From Anaerolineales bacterium (lineage in GTDB: Bacteria > Chloroflexota > Anaerolineae > 4572-78 > J111): a stretch of 64,000 nt of DNA. The notes under the pieces were generated by a model, which saw only the letters and a program-made list of their open reading frames with translations, ran no database searches and was not told the origin of the DNA. Shown in pieces: positions 34,226-43,800 of the stretch. Numbering within the stretch: position 1 is the first letter of the stretch; each line of letters begins with the position of its first letter. The stretch lies in NCBI GenBank assembly GCA_015075185.1, contig JABTUW010000001.1, positions 1 to 64,000 on the forward strand, written 5' to 3'. The translations under genes and the position numbers were made by a program.

Positions 34226-36751
34226 TCAAGCGCGCCTGCTGCTCCAAACCAACAGTCCCAGACAAATGAGCAGTGCGGAAATAGAGATAATCAGTCCCAG
34301 CCAAAAACTCCCCGGACTGAATACCAGTTCTACCGTATGCTGTCCCGCCGGAATAACCACGCCCTGCTGGACGACATTAACCCGCAGCAGGTCTGCCGGT
34401 TGGCCGTCAATGGTCGCCTGCCAGCCGGGGTAATAAATCTGGCTAAAAACCAGCAACTGCCGGGCGGAGGCGTTGATCTCAGCTTTAAGGCGGGTGGAGT
34501 CAGCTTCCAGCAGGGTTACGGTCGAAGCTGCGGGGTCGGTGGGAGGCAGGCCGAGGGGGGTAGAGACCACGGCTGTCCGGCGCAGGTCAAAAGCATCGCT
34601 GCCCAGGCGGGTGATGGCCTGATGATCATCGGGCACGACTTCGACATTCCCCACCAACCAGGCGCGTGGGAAGGGATCGCCCAGCTCAAATACCTTGAGG
34701 TCGTCCTCTTCAAAAACCAGGCGCAGGCCGGCATCGGCGATGTTACGCTTGTCCAGCACGTAACGGACGCTGAGCAACTGCCACAAGCGCCAGGCGGGCA
34801 TCTGCCGCATAAAGCTCTCGACGGAAGCCAGTTGCAGCGGTGTATTGCCGGTCAAATCTTGCAGCTTATAAACCGAGGCGGCGCTGTTGCCGCCGGGGAG
34901 AAGCCCGCCGCTGGCGATGCGGGTGGGGAGGTTGGAGGGTTGGAGGGTTGCCCATAGGGGGCCTTCGGCTCGAAGGTTGGTTTGAAGAAATTGGGTCACG
35001 CCGTTGGGGGTGAAGGGGGGTGGGGTGACAGGTTTTTCCAAATTAAAACGCCAGTTGACGGTGAACAGGTTGAAGATGAGCCAGAGCGCGACCAAGGCCA
35101 TGCCCCAGGGCCGGCGCAGCCAGCGCCGGGAGCGGAGTAATAACAAGACCAGCATGCCGCCCAGGATCAGCAAGCCAAAAAGGTGGTGCCACAAAACCCC
35201 GTAAAAGAGGTTGACTTCATCGCCGCGGGCGGTGGAGGCAGCCGAACCGTAAATAAAAAAGGCGGTCAGGGCCAGGGCGACGGCGGCAATCCGGCGCAGG
35301 CGGCGCTCAAACAGGGTCAAGGCGGCGCGGGCAGATTTGGCCAGCGGCCCGGCCAGAACCAGCGCCCCACAGCCGGTCAGAACAGCGGCGCTGAAACTGT
35401 AGATCAGGAAAGCGCGTTCCTGCTGGCGGACCACCTCAAAACCTGGCAAAAAGAGGTAAAAAAGAGGATACAGAAAGGTGTGGCCACCAAAAGCCAGCAG
35501 TAGACCCACCAGACCGGCGCCAGCCCAGAAAACAACAGAGGGCCGGGGGCCGGGGGTTGGGGGTTGGACTGACAAGGCCAGGGCAATGAGGACCAGCGAA
35601 ACGATGCCTACATACTGCGGTGAGCCGCCGAAGAAGCCGGGATAGAGAATGGCAATTGCTTCGTTCAGCGGCAGCCCGGCGGAGACGGCTTGGTAGGAGA
35701 GGTCGGCCCGCAGCGAGTGAACGATAAATTCGCGGGTGGGCAGAAGCTGGGCGGCGGCAATCGCCGCGCCGAGAAGCACGATGATGAGCCAGGGCGTAAG
35801 AGAGGCGAGAAGGCGTCCCAAGGGGAGGCTGCGCACTGAAACGTGATTCGTGATGCGTAAATCGTAAATACCCAAAGGGTACGATGTCGTAAATCGTAAA
35901 TACAAAAAGTAGGCCAGGCTGAGGTAGAAGATATACAGCACCGTTTGCGGATGGCCGGCCAGGATAGCCAGGGCGAAAGCGAGCGCGCCCCAGTAGGGGG
36001 CAGGGGAGCGGGGGACTGCCAGCGCGGAGCGCCAGGCGGGGGGGGCAAGGGAGCGTGAGGTGTAATTATTTGAAGGTTGTCTATCCTCAACCCATTGCCG
36101 ATTATCAATCGGCAGTCGGCGGTCTGTGGTCGGCAGTCGTGCAGCGGCACTGACGGCCCACAGCACCCAGGGCAGCCAGGCGCTAGCTTCTAAAATGGTG
36201 ATTTGCTGCACCGGGAAGCCGGTGAGGTAGCCGCCATAGGTAAAGGCCAGCGAAGCCATAACCGCGCCGAAGCGTGCCCGCCGGAGGGAAGCGGCGAAGC
36301 GAAGCGGCGAGGCTGCGAAGAGATGAAGAAAGGAAGCGCGGGCAAAAAGATAGGTCCCGACCGCCGCCAGGGAAAAGTGAGCTATAACCTGTAATTCCAA
36401 GGTCCACAACGGAAAGCCGAGGCCGCTCCAGCCAAGGAGCAAGCTTTCCAGGATATGAGGCGGGTATAAGGCCCCGGACTGGATATCGGCCAGAGCCGGC
36501 TGGCCGCCAAAGAGGTAAGGATTCCAGAGAGGGATCTGGCCGCGGACCCACTCCTGGGCGGCGAAGGCCCGCAGCGGGAAATATTGCCCGGTAAAGTCGC
36601 CGGTGGCGACAGCCATCCGGTCGGCGGGGTTGGGAGTGAGGAGTTGCCAGAAAAAGAGGCCGGGCAGGAGAGCCAACAGCACGAGCAGGGCGGCATCGGG
36701 CCAATCATGTGACCAGTTGTTTAATTTTGAGGGATGGGCGGCCTGAGTCAT
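34226..36751 (-). CDS. YfhO-family membrane protein
   Basis: 841 residues. About 12 hydrophobic segments (first at 20-38), with the lumenal first loop TGDFTGQYFPLRAFAAQEWVRGQIPLWNPYLFGGQPALAD typical of YfhO GT-C-like proteins. The C-terminus is a soluble beta domain with FPRAWLVGNVEV and the hallmark FSQIYYPGWQATIDGQPADLLRVN followed by a last membrane segment. Family members act on polyprenyl-linked sugars in teichoic-acid or glycan modification; the substrate here is unknown. Low-complexity repeats interrupt loops at 36094-36142, 35837-35903, 35541-35568 and 34927-34951 without breaking the frame. It is the last gene of the 28-kb operon. Confidence 0.85.
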   Translation of the reverse strand: MTQAAHPSKLNNWSHDWPDAALLVLLALLPGLFFWQLLTPNPADRMAVATGDFTGQYFPLRAFAAQEWVRGQIPLWNPYLFGGQPALADIQSGALYPPHILESLLLGWSGLGFPLWTLELQVIAHFSLAAVGTYLFARASFLHLFAASPLRFAASLRRARFGAVMASLAFTYGGYLTGFPVQQITILEASAWLPWVLWAVSAAARLPTTDRRLPIDNRQWVEDRQPSNNYTSRSLAPPAWRSALAVPRSPAPYWGALAFALAILAGHPQTVLYIFYLSLAYFLYLRFTTSYPLGIYDLRITNHVSVRSLPLGRLLASLTPWLIIVLLGAAIAAAQLLPTREFIVHSLRADLSYQAVSAGLPLNEAIAILYPGFFGGSPQYVGIVSLVLIALALSVQPPTPGPRPSVVFWAGAGLVGLLLAFGGHTFLYPLFYLFLPGFEVVRQQERAFLIYSFSAAVLTGCGALVLAGPLAKSARAALTLFERRLRRIAAVALALTAFFIYGSAASTARGDEVNLFYGVLWHHLFGLLILGGMLVLLLLRSRRWLRRPWGMALVALWLIFNLFTVNWRFNLEKPVTPPPFTPNGVTQFLQTNLRAEGPLWATLQPSNLPTRIASGGLLPGGNSAASVYKLQDLTGNTPLQLASVESFMRQMPAWRLWQLLSVRYVLDKRNIADAGLRLVFEEDDLKVFELGDPFPRAWLVGNVEVVPDDHQAITRLGSDAFDLRRTAVVSTPLGLPPTDPAASTVTLLEADSTRLKAEINASARQLLVFSQIYYPGWQATIDGQPADLLRVNVVQQGVVIPAGQHTVELVFSPGSFWLGLIISISALLICLGLLVWSSRRA
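34927..34951 (-). repeat. GAGGGTTG-type repeat inside the YfhO gene
   Basis: GAGGTTG GAGGGTTG GAGGGTTG, 7-8 bp units encoding part of QPSNLPTR. Confidence 0.6.
35541..35568 (-). repeat. GGCCGGG/GGTTGGG heptamers
   Basis: Four 7-bp units in register, encoding a PPTPGPRP loop between membrane segments. Confidence 0.7.
35837..35903 (-). repeat. CGTAAAT-type heptamers
   Basis: TGAAACG, TGATTCG, TGATGCG, TAAATCG and TAAATAC in register, then TCGTAAATCGTAAATAC. They encode the FTTSYPLGIYDLRITNHVS loop. Confidence 0.7.
36094..36142 (-). repeat. GTCGGCG-type heptamers
   Basis: Seven consecutive 7-bp units, encoding a charged loop TTDRRLPIDNRQWVEDRQP not expected between membrane helices. Confidence 0.7.
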
Positions 36752-36780
36752 TTTTTCATACCGAGTGAGGAGCCTGCGGG

Positions 36781-37839
36781 CTAGTTATGCACTGTGGGTT
36801 CAGGGCACTTGGGCGGCTGGCAACTCTGCCTAATAAGCTGGTAAAGATGTTGGGCTACTTCCAGGTTGACAGCCTCATTGGGGTGAGCGTCCATAGCATT
36901 AACCGTTGTGGTGGCCGGGTCACGTCCGGCCAAAAGCTCGCTGACATCTAACACCGGAATGTTATGCGCATGAAAAAGGTCCACGACCGGTTTAAGCAGT
37001 TCGCGGCTCTCCTCGACCGCCGTCAGGCTGGGAAAAACGACCACGATCAGCGGGATCTGTTCGGAAGCGGCCCCTTCAATAATTTTTAATAACTCCTGCT
37101 GATGCCGCCAGCGAATATCCGGGTCAACGCTAATTTTTTTGAGCCACTCGTTCCAATAGATATTCGCCCATTCCTGCGGCCCCAACCGGATCAGCCGCCA
37201 GTATAAAAAATTAAAGGCATAAGAATTTTCCACCAGCGGTGACAGCCAGGCCGGCGGATCGCGCCTGATGGCAGGTCGCTGTGCTCCGGTTTGATAGGCG
37301 GTGCCTTCGATATCATTAATGTAGTAAGACAGCACTAACAGATCGGGCCGCTGGGGGTAGTTAAGGATAGCGTCCACTTCGTCGGCGGTATCCCAGCCGG
37401 GAGAGGCAACGACAAGCACCGCAAAATCATCGCCTAAGAGTCGGCCAAGTTGGTCAGAAAAACGATCTTGAGGATTGGCAATACCGGAGCCGGCGGCAAA
37501 AGAGTCGCCGACCACCATCACTTTGGTTTTGCCGGCCAAATTTTCCGGGGTCCACTCCCTATCGCGATAGCCAAGCGAATTTTCCTGCCAGTAGCGCTCG
37601 TACCAGTTTTGGGAGGCCAGGGTGTAGCGAAAGCCGTCGGATTGGGCAAAGAAGAGTTTGAAAAATAGTTCGAGAGCCATCAGGGTGAATAGGAGGGTGA
37701 ACAATATCAAAAAAATATTTGGCAATAAGGTCTGGACACGACCCCACGCTGGTGACTTGCGATTAAAAACGATAATGGGGGCCAAGAAAAGAATTAAACC
37801 AAGCACCCAAACAGCCAAATAGGCCAGCCAATAATTCAT
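36781..37839 (-). CDS. Membrane-anchored SGNH/GDSL hydrolase-like protein
   Basis: 352 residues with two N-terminal membrane helices (about 5-25 and 42-64). The catalytic block I is VMVVGDSFAAGSGI (about 108-121) with the nucleophile Ser in GDS. Block III is LSYYINDIEG (about 169-178, with an Asn-Asp pair), and the Asp-His pair is in NAMDAHPNEAVN (about 316-327). This matches SGNH hydrolases such as acyl or acetyl esterases of cell-surface polysaccharides. It sits between two YfhO genes with no gap (stop 37839/37840), so it probably removes or transfers acyl groups on the same glycan. Confidence 0.8.
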   Translation of the reverse strand: MNYWLAYLAVWVLGLILFLAPIIVFNRKSPAWGRVQTLLPNIFLILFTLLFTLMALELFFKLFFAQSDGFRYTLASQNWYERYWQENSLGYRDREWTPENLAGKTKVMVVGDSFAAGSGIANPQDRFSDQLGRLLGDDFAVLVVASPGWDTADEVDAILNYPQRPDLLVLSYYINDIEGTAYQTGAQRPAIRRDPPAWLSPLVENSYAFNFLYWRLIRLGPQEWANIYWNEWLKKISVDPDIRWRHQQELLKIIEGAASEQIPLIVVVFPSLTAVEESRELLKPVVDLFHAHNIPVLDVSELLAGRDPATTTVNAMDAHPNEAVNLEVAQHLYQLIRQSCQPPKCPEPTVHN

Positions 37840-40677
37840 TTACGTAATCTTCTTCCTGCGCCCGGCGATGAAGAATACCATCACCATTAGAAGCAGGGTT
37901 AACAGGCTAATATATACGCCCAGTTTAAAGGGTAATGGGGAATAGACAAATTCGATTTGATGGACACCGGCGGGGATATAGACTCCGCGCATGGTTAAAT
38001 TAGCTGCGTAGATGGGCTGAGATACCCCGTCCACCAGGGCAGTCCAGCCGGGATAATAGAGGTCGGACATGACCAGGATGCCGGGGGTGGGCAGGTTTAC
38101 CTCTAATTTTGAGGCAGAGGGACCATAGGAGATAAAACGGGGCTTTTCGGCTGCTTGGGAAGATTGTAACAACGGCTCCGGTAGTTGGCCTTCGATGACA
38201 ACCTCAGAAGCCGGGTTAAAGTGGGGTGAGCCGAGTTTTTCTTGGGCCTCGGCAGTAGTGGCCACCTGAGTGACTTGATGTACCACCCAGGCGCGAGGTA
38301 AGTAATTTTTATTTAGGTAAATGCTGTTCGGCCCGTAATAAAGCAGTTCTACTTTAGCGCTGTCCATTATTAATGGATCAGCCCATCCCGCATACCACGA
38401 TGCATCTGGATTTGTTGAAGAAGTAACAAAGGACAAAACTATTTCCTGATTGGTAAAATCACTTAAATCTACCAGAACAGGTATCCATTTCATCTCTTCC
38501 GGTTGAGCCGTTTCAAGCCGTTGGGAAAACACTCTGGTTTCGGTGGGCAAAGTTGGACTCTGGACGTAAATTTCAAACAAAACGTTCACGTCAGGTAGAC
38601 CCCAAGCTTCAGGATTGATGGCTATTGCCGTTTCTAAGTGAGCGGGGTATTGCAAGAAACCGCGATAACTTATCTTAGAAGCAGGAGGGGCCAACAGCGC
38701 GGTTTGGGACCAACCATGAAGAACCCATTCAGCCGTACTCTCCGCCGAGAAATGTTTTGATTGCACCAGCGGGTTATCCACTTCATTCAACAAAGAAACC
38801 CATTCGCCACCGGCTAATTGATAACGAGGGACGTAAAAATATTTTACATTGAGTGCATCTATTAATTTACTTGTATTGGCAGTAAAGGCAGCAATTCTGA
38901 AATTGGCGTCTGTTCGGGCGCCAGTTAAATCAATATAATGGCTGTAGCGCTTCATTAAAAAGGAGTCATAACCTTGAATATCATCTAAACTGAAAACTGT
39001 AGCCATATCTCCCCAAAATAGACGGGCAACACTCATAACCCGGTAGGGTTGTATCTCCTGGGCAGTTAACTTTTGCAGAAAGCTCAAACTGGGAGTCTGC
39101 GGATAAAGCATATCTGGGTCATAAGCGGGAAGATAATCAATATTGGCCATAAAGAGATCTATGACCAATAGGCTTAAGGCTGCCCCTGAGAAAACGGCCT
39201 GATTGATCTTTTTTTGCCACCATCCCCATAGTAAAGTAAAACCGACCATCAAAATTGCCAGGGTAAAAATTAGGGAACCCAAGAGATAACTTGGCTCAGG
39301 TTCTAAGTTTTCCAGGTTGGGTATACCCCACATGAAACGAGCCTGATATTTACTGACAAAAGCCAACCAGCCCAATACCCCACCTATGATAGCCAACAAT
39401 ATGCCTCCCACAAAAAGCAGGCGCTTAATTGTTTCGGTTGGACGTTTAGTTGCTAGCCAATCTGCACCCAAACCAGCCGGTATGGCCCAATAAAAACCAA
39501 TCAAGATCTGGGCGCGATGAAATCCAAGCACGTTGAAGGACGGGTAGAGATACTCAAATAATTGATAAATGGGCGGCACCTCAAAAACAACCAGCCAAAT
39601 CAAAATTCCTCCACCGATAAATCCCCAAGCCAGTCGCCGATACGGTGAAAAAACCGAAGCCATGATAAAAAATAAGGAGAATATCCCCAAATAAACATAA
39701 ATCTCATGAGTGAAACCGGGCGCAATATTCTGGTCAATATCAGTACCCAGTATATCCGGCACGAATAGTCTAAGCAGAATTTTAGGCGAAAATTCTGTCT
39801 CGAAATCTACTTCGCTGCGTATACCTTGGGGAATGAGTTCAACGGCAGGCAGTAGTTGAACGGCGGTTAAGCCCAAACCAGTGAGAAGCATGATTCCCAG
39901 GAAAAGGAACGGCAGAAGCACGAAGGAAATCGCTCTTTTCTCTATCCAATCCCAAGCAACGCGATAAGCGGTGTATAGGCCCAGGGTAGTGATCGAATAA
40001 AGGACCATCTGGAGGTGTCCCGCCAGAATTTGCAGCCCCAGGATGATCCCCCCAACGATGGCCCAGCGCCAATCCCTGCGTTTCAAAGTTCGCTCTAAAC
40101 TCCACAAAAGGAGAGGCAGCCAGACAAAAGTGGGGAATCTCCCCAGTGACGACATAGTGTTGACCAGAGATCCGCCAAACATGAAGGCAACGGCTCCAAA
40201 CAAAGCTCCAAAGTGTCCCGTCCCGAACTCGCGCAGCAAAATAAAGCAAAATAATCCACCCAAAAAAGTATGTAAAATGGTGCTCCAACTTATGACATAA
40301 GCTGCTGGCAGGAGCATGAGCAATAAAATGGTGATGGGGTAAAGGGCCTGGTGCAGTCCAGCCGCCAGGATGGGCATACCAGCCGCAGCATGAGGATTCC
40401 AAAAAGGGATATGGCCTTGCTGCCAGGCGGCTTGAATCACCGTTAAGACCGGATAAAATTGCCGGACGCCATCCGATAGCCAGGGATTCCAAAGGTGGAT
40501 ACCCAAAGCGCCCGGTATCTCACTACGCCAGGGTTCATAGGTATGTAATACATCAAGCGGCAATAGGATGCGTCCCTGTACGGGCACACGCCAAAAAAAT
40601 AATAAGGTGAGTAAAAGTAATGCGGTAAGACTTAATAGCTTAAGCTGCTGAGGGGAAAATTTAGATGTATCCATCAT
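37840..40677 (-). CDS. YfhO-family membrane protein (second copy)
   Basis: 945 residues, twelve or more membrane segments. RILLPLDVLHTYEPWRSEIP and PFWNPHAAAGMPILAAGLHQALYP (about 35-125) are the lumenal loop shared with YfhO relatives. The C-terminal soluble part includes YLPRAWVVHQV, VMSDLYYPGWTALVDGVSQPIYAANLTMRGVYIPAGVHQIEFVYSP and a final membrane helix. It is about 100 residues longer than the paralogue at 34226, mainly in the soluble part. Few low-complexity insertions are seen. Likely a GT-C-type transferase or lipid-linked sugar handling protein. Confidence 0.85.
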   Translation of the reverse strand: MMDTSKFSPQQLKLLSLTALLLLTLLFFWRVPVQGRILLPLDVLHTYEPWRSEIPGALGIHLWNPWLSDGVRQFYPVLTVIQAAWQQGHIPFWNPHAAAGMPILAAGLHQALYPITILLLMLLPAAYVISWSTILHTFLGGLFCFILLREFGTGHFGALFGAVAFMFGGSLVNTMSSLGRFPTFVWLPLLLWSLERTLKRRDWRWAIVGGIILGLQILAGHLQMVLYSITTLGLYTAYRVAWDWIEKRAISFVLLPFLFLGIMLLTGLGLTAVQLLPAVELIPQGIRSEVDFETEFSPKILLRLFVPDILGTDIDQNIAPGFTHEIYVYLGIFSLFFIMASVFSPYRRLAWGFIGGGILIWLVVFEVPPIYQLFEYLYPSFNVLGFHRAQILIGFYWAIPAGLGADWLATKRPTETIKRLLFVGGILLAIIGGVLGWLAFVSKYQARFMWGIPNLENLEPEPSYLLGSLIFTLAILMVGFTLLWGWWQKKINQAVFSGAALSLLVIDLFMANIDYLPAYDPDMLYPQTPSLSFLQKLTAQEIQPYRVMSVARLFWGDMATVFSLDDIQGYDSFLMKRYSHYIDLTGARTDANFRIAAFTANTSKLIDALNVKYFYVPRYQLAGGEWVSLLNEVDNPLVQSKHFSAESTAEWVLHGWSQTALLAPPASKISYRGFLQYPAHLETAIAINPEAWGLPDVNVLFEIYVQSPTLPTETRVFSQRLETAQPEEMKWIPVLVDLSDFTNQEIVLSFVTSSTNPDASWYAGWADPLIMDSAKVELLYYGPNSIYLNKNYLPRAWVVHQVTQVATTAEAQEKLGSPHFNPASEVVIEGQLPEPLLQSSQAAEKPRFISYGPSASKLEVNLPTPGILVMSDLYYPGWTALVDGVSQPIYAANLTMRGVYIPAGVHQIEFVYSPLPFKLGVYISLLTLLLMVMVFFIAGRRKKIT

Positions 40678-40714
40678 ATCGAAATTAGGTGGTCAGTTTA
40701 TCAAGCTTGAGTGA

Positions 40715-43700
40715 TTAATCATTGTCTAAGGTAATCACTTGGGACAATAATATCTCATCGGCCGGATTACCCGGCGCAGCCAGCCGGTTTCCAGAGGTCA
40801 AGTCGTATAAACCGATGAAAAGATGATAATTCTCATCGGCCAAATGATCTATTGGCACAATTGCCGTATCGGCAACAATCTCACCTGGCTCCCAGAGTGA
40901 CGAAGGGTACAAGCCGCTGCCGGCAGGGCCATCATTTTGAACTAAGGTTTGTCCAGCCTGGTTACGCAGATGGACAAAGAAATTCCAGTCAAACTCGGTT
41001 GGGGCAATACTTTCCCAGTAGAAGGTCAACTTCAGATTACTATCGGTTAGGGTTAGGTCGTATCCATGCAAGCGGATGACCGGTGGATTGCCCAACATTA
41101 CTGCCATAGGAAAGTGAGGAGCAACTTCTTGAGGTGTTAAAACCACCCCGGGTGGCGGTTCCCCCACCTTAAGGGGGCCAAAAGTTATGCTGGTAACTTC
41201 ACCAGGCTGGTCATTAAGGATGAGTGGCAATGAAACCGCCGTATGATTGATTTCTTGGTACAAGCCAACATTGAGCCAATAGACGCCATTAGGAGTATCT
41301 GGGGCCACCGGCAATTCAAAACTATCTATGACAACCTCATCTTCAAGCCAATAGATAGTGTTATAACCATCCGCCGGTAATCGTTCCGTCTGGCTCCAAA
41401 CCTGGTGCTGCTGATCGAGCAATTTAGTAAAAACAGTATAACTTTGGCTCATCGTCCGCAAACCCTGCCAGTAGAAGGTTAGGGGCACTCCCTGGCCAGG
41501 CAACAAAGACCGATCATGCAAAGCATAGCCCAACAATTTTACCTGGTTGGCAAAGTTGGCCGCCAAGGGGCGAGTGATTACCGGCGGCTGCAGGCGGCGC
41601 GGTTTCTCGTTAAAAATAGTGACAACCAACCCTGTTTCTTGAGAAGCCAGCACTTGATCATCCCGCCACACTTCTGCTCGCAAGCGATAATCGCCTGAGG
41701 GCCAATCGAGGCCAACAACAAAATAGTCAAAGCGCGGCGAGGCTTGTTGGGCGGGATGGACTCCTCCCAGTGGGTCAACCAACAACCATTGAACCCGTTC
41801 ACCCTCAGCCGGCTGACCCTGCCAAACCAAAGAAACAGCCATCCGAGGGCGATACCTGGGCAGCCACACGCCGCGATACTGGTTAGCCTGCCACAAGCTC
41901 AGGCCACGCACTGCTTGACGACCCTCCACTATAACTGACAAAGGTATCTCTGGTTTCAGAGGCAATGTTTCAGGTAGTTCAATCTCGGTGAGCGTGAAAT
42001 GGTCCTCATTATTAACCGGTAGCGGCCCTTCGGCCCCTTGCAATTGTACTTGTACCTGATAGGTACCAGCCGGCAGGTCAAATAACGGTAAAACGAGATC
42101 ATCTCTAATTAACTCCCAGCTTTCCCAAACACGAGTGGGATAGCGCCCATTGATTGGATAAGCCACCCAATTTAAACGGGTCAGGTTGTGTTGAATCAGC
42201 TTGACCCTCATTTTGTAATCTTCGTCGGGGTAACTGGGACTCTGCCAGTATAAACTTAGTTTCAGGGCCTGGTTGGTTGGGGTAATCTGCCAATCGTAAC
42301 CCCGCAAGATGAGGTGGTTGCCAAAGGGTTGGTTAAGGGGATGAGAGATTTGAGTGAGCGCGTTGGGCGTTGTTTGCACAGGCAGTAGGGGGGGATAAAA
42401 GGTAACTACCCGGATGAGTTGAGCCATACTCCAACAAGCTAATCCGCCTACTATAGCCAGGGCCAACCAGCGTTGGGTTTTAGGCGAAGGCCATGTTTGC
42501 CAGCCATAGAATATGAGCAAGGGCAAAACAGTGGCAATTGGAAAAAGCAAATGCCGCCCCTGGGCTGTCCAGGCTACCTTACCCTGGATAAGAAACCGTA
42601 AAAGAGGAAAAATGATAAAGATAAACACCTGAGAAATTAACAAGGCTATCCAAACTCGCGTTTCAAGCCGGCGCTGCCACGTTTTAACCAGGCCAATGAG
42701 TGCCACCCCACAAACCGCCCCCATGAGAAGCTGAGCTACCGGGCCAAGCGGGTAATCACCAATATTTGTCACCCAGAAGGATTGATAGAGGCGTTCGACC
42801 CAATGCCAAAAGGGGTCGGACACTATCTCTCTTGACTCAAGACTACCAATCTGCCCGCCGGTTAGAAGATAAGCGGTATAATTTTGGCTGGCATCAATTC
42901 CTCCGGCAATAATCGGTTTGAGTGAACCAAAAAGCAGCCCAAATTGGGCAATCTCATTAAAGTTTATGATTAAAAAACAAACCACCAGCCTGAAGCAACC
43001 ATAGTAGCCAGAGCCACCAGGCTGAGCCGTTTAAACCAACTCAACCACCCCCAGCAGTACCGCCAGGCCAGATAAGTTAGCACAGCCACTACCTGCGCCG
43101 GCAAAATAACGGCTGAATACTTGGTTGTAACCGCTAACCCCATACATACCCCCAGCCCGATATATATGATTGGCCGTGATTTACCTTTGACCAGTTTAAT
43201 CAACAGCCAGAAATACATCCCGCTCAGCAAGCCGACCAGTGGCTCGTAAGACATGGCGGCGCTCATATAAATAAAAGCGGGCACAAAAGCAATAATAGCT
43301 GCGGCAAGAATCGCCAAGCGGTAGTTGCCGGGGAAGAATTCCAGCGCGGTAAAGAAAGCCATCATAATTGTGCCCATACTAAAAAAAACAGACACCACGC
43401 GTCCCAGGCGCCACATCAACACAACTCCCCGATAGGGCCATAACTCATCTTCCGTATTGGCCAAACGTTTGGTGTCAAGCAACTCACTGGCCAGATCAAA
43501 ACGAGGCGACTCCCAGACAAATTTCAGGTAAGGAGGATCAGAACTATCACTCCAGCCGGTTACAATAGCTGTAATTGCATGATACAAGGGGGGCCAAAAA
43601 GAAAGATAACCGGCAGCCTGTCGTTCCTGGGCGTTGAGCGGCAGGCGACCCGTTCGGGCGATAAACTGGCTGTATTGAAAGTGAGCTATCTCATCCGGGG

Positions 43701-43800
43701 GATCGTGTAAAGGTACCCAAACAACGTGGGCCAGGCTGAGAATGAAAAAGATAATCAGAATTAGCCCCAATCTTAGGTAAGCCTGCCAGCGGGAAGTCAT
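40715..43800 (-). pseudogene. DUF2142-like GT-C membrane glycosyltransferase, split by a T-run indel
   Basis: The N-terminal frame (43800-42970, 276 codons) holds PDEIAHFQYSQFIARTGRLP and the first membrane helices and ends at WWFVF-stop. The second frame (42985-40715) continues LIINFNEIAQFG, exactly where the next paralogue reads on. A run of six A on the plus strand (42972-42977) is the break; a seventh base would give one 1030-residue protein, the size of its neighbour. The C-terminal 520 residues hold four beta-sandwich modules (GYDWQITPTNQALKLSLYWQ, the Trp-rich second, LLGYALHDRSLLPGQGVPLTFYW, and GYDLTLTDSNLKLTFYWES). It may be a sequencing error or real phase variation. Confidence 0.8.

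Noticed and set aside
34163..34957. A 264-codon plus-strand frame
   Set aside because: It is antisense to the end of the YfhO gene, which has clear family motifs on the minus strand.
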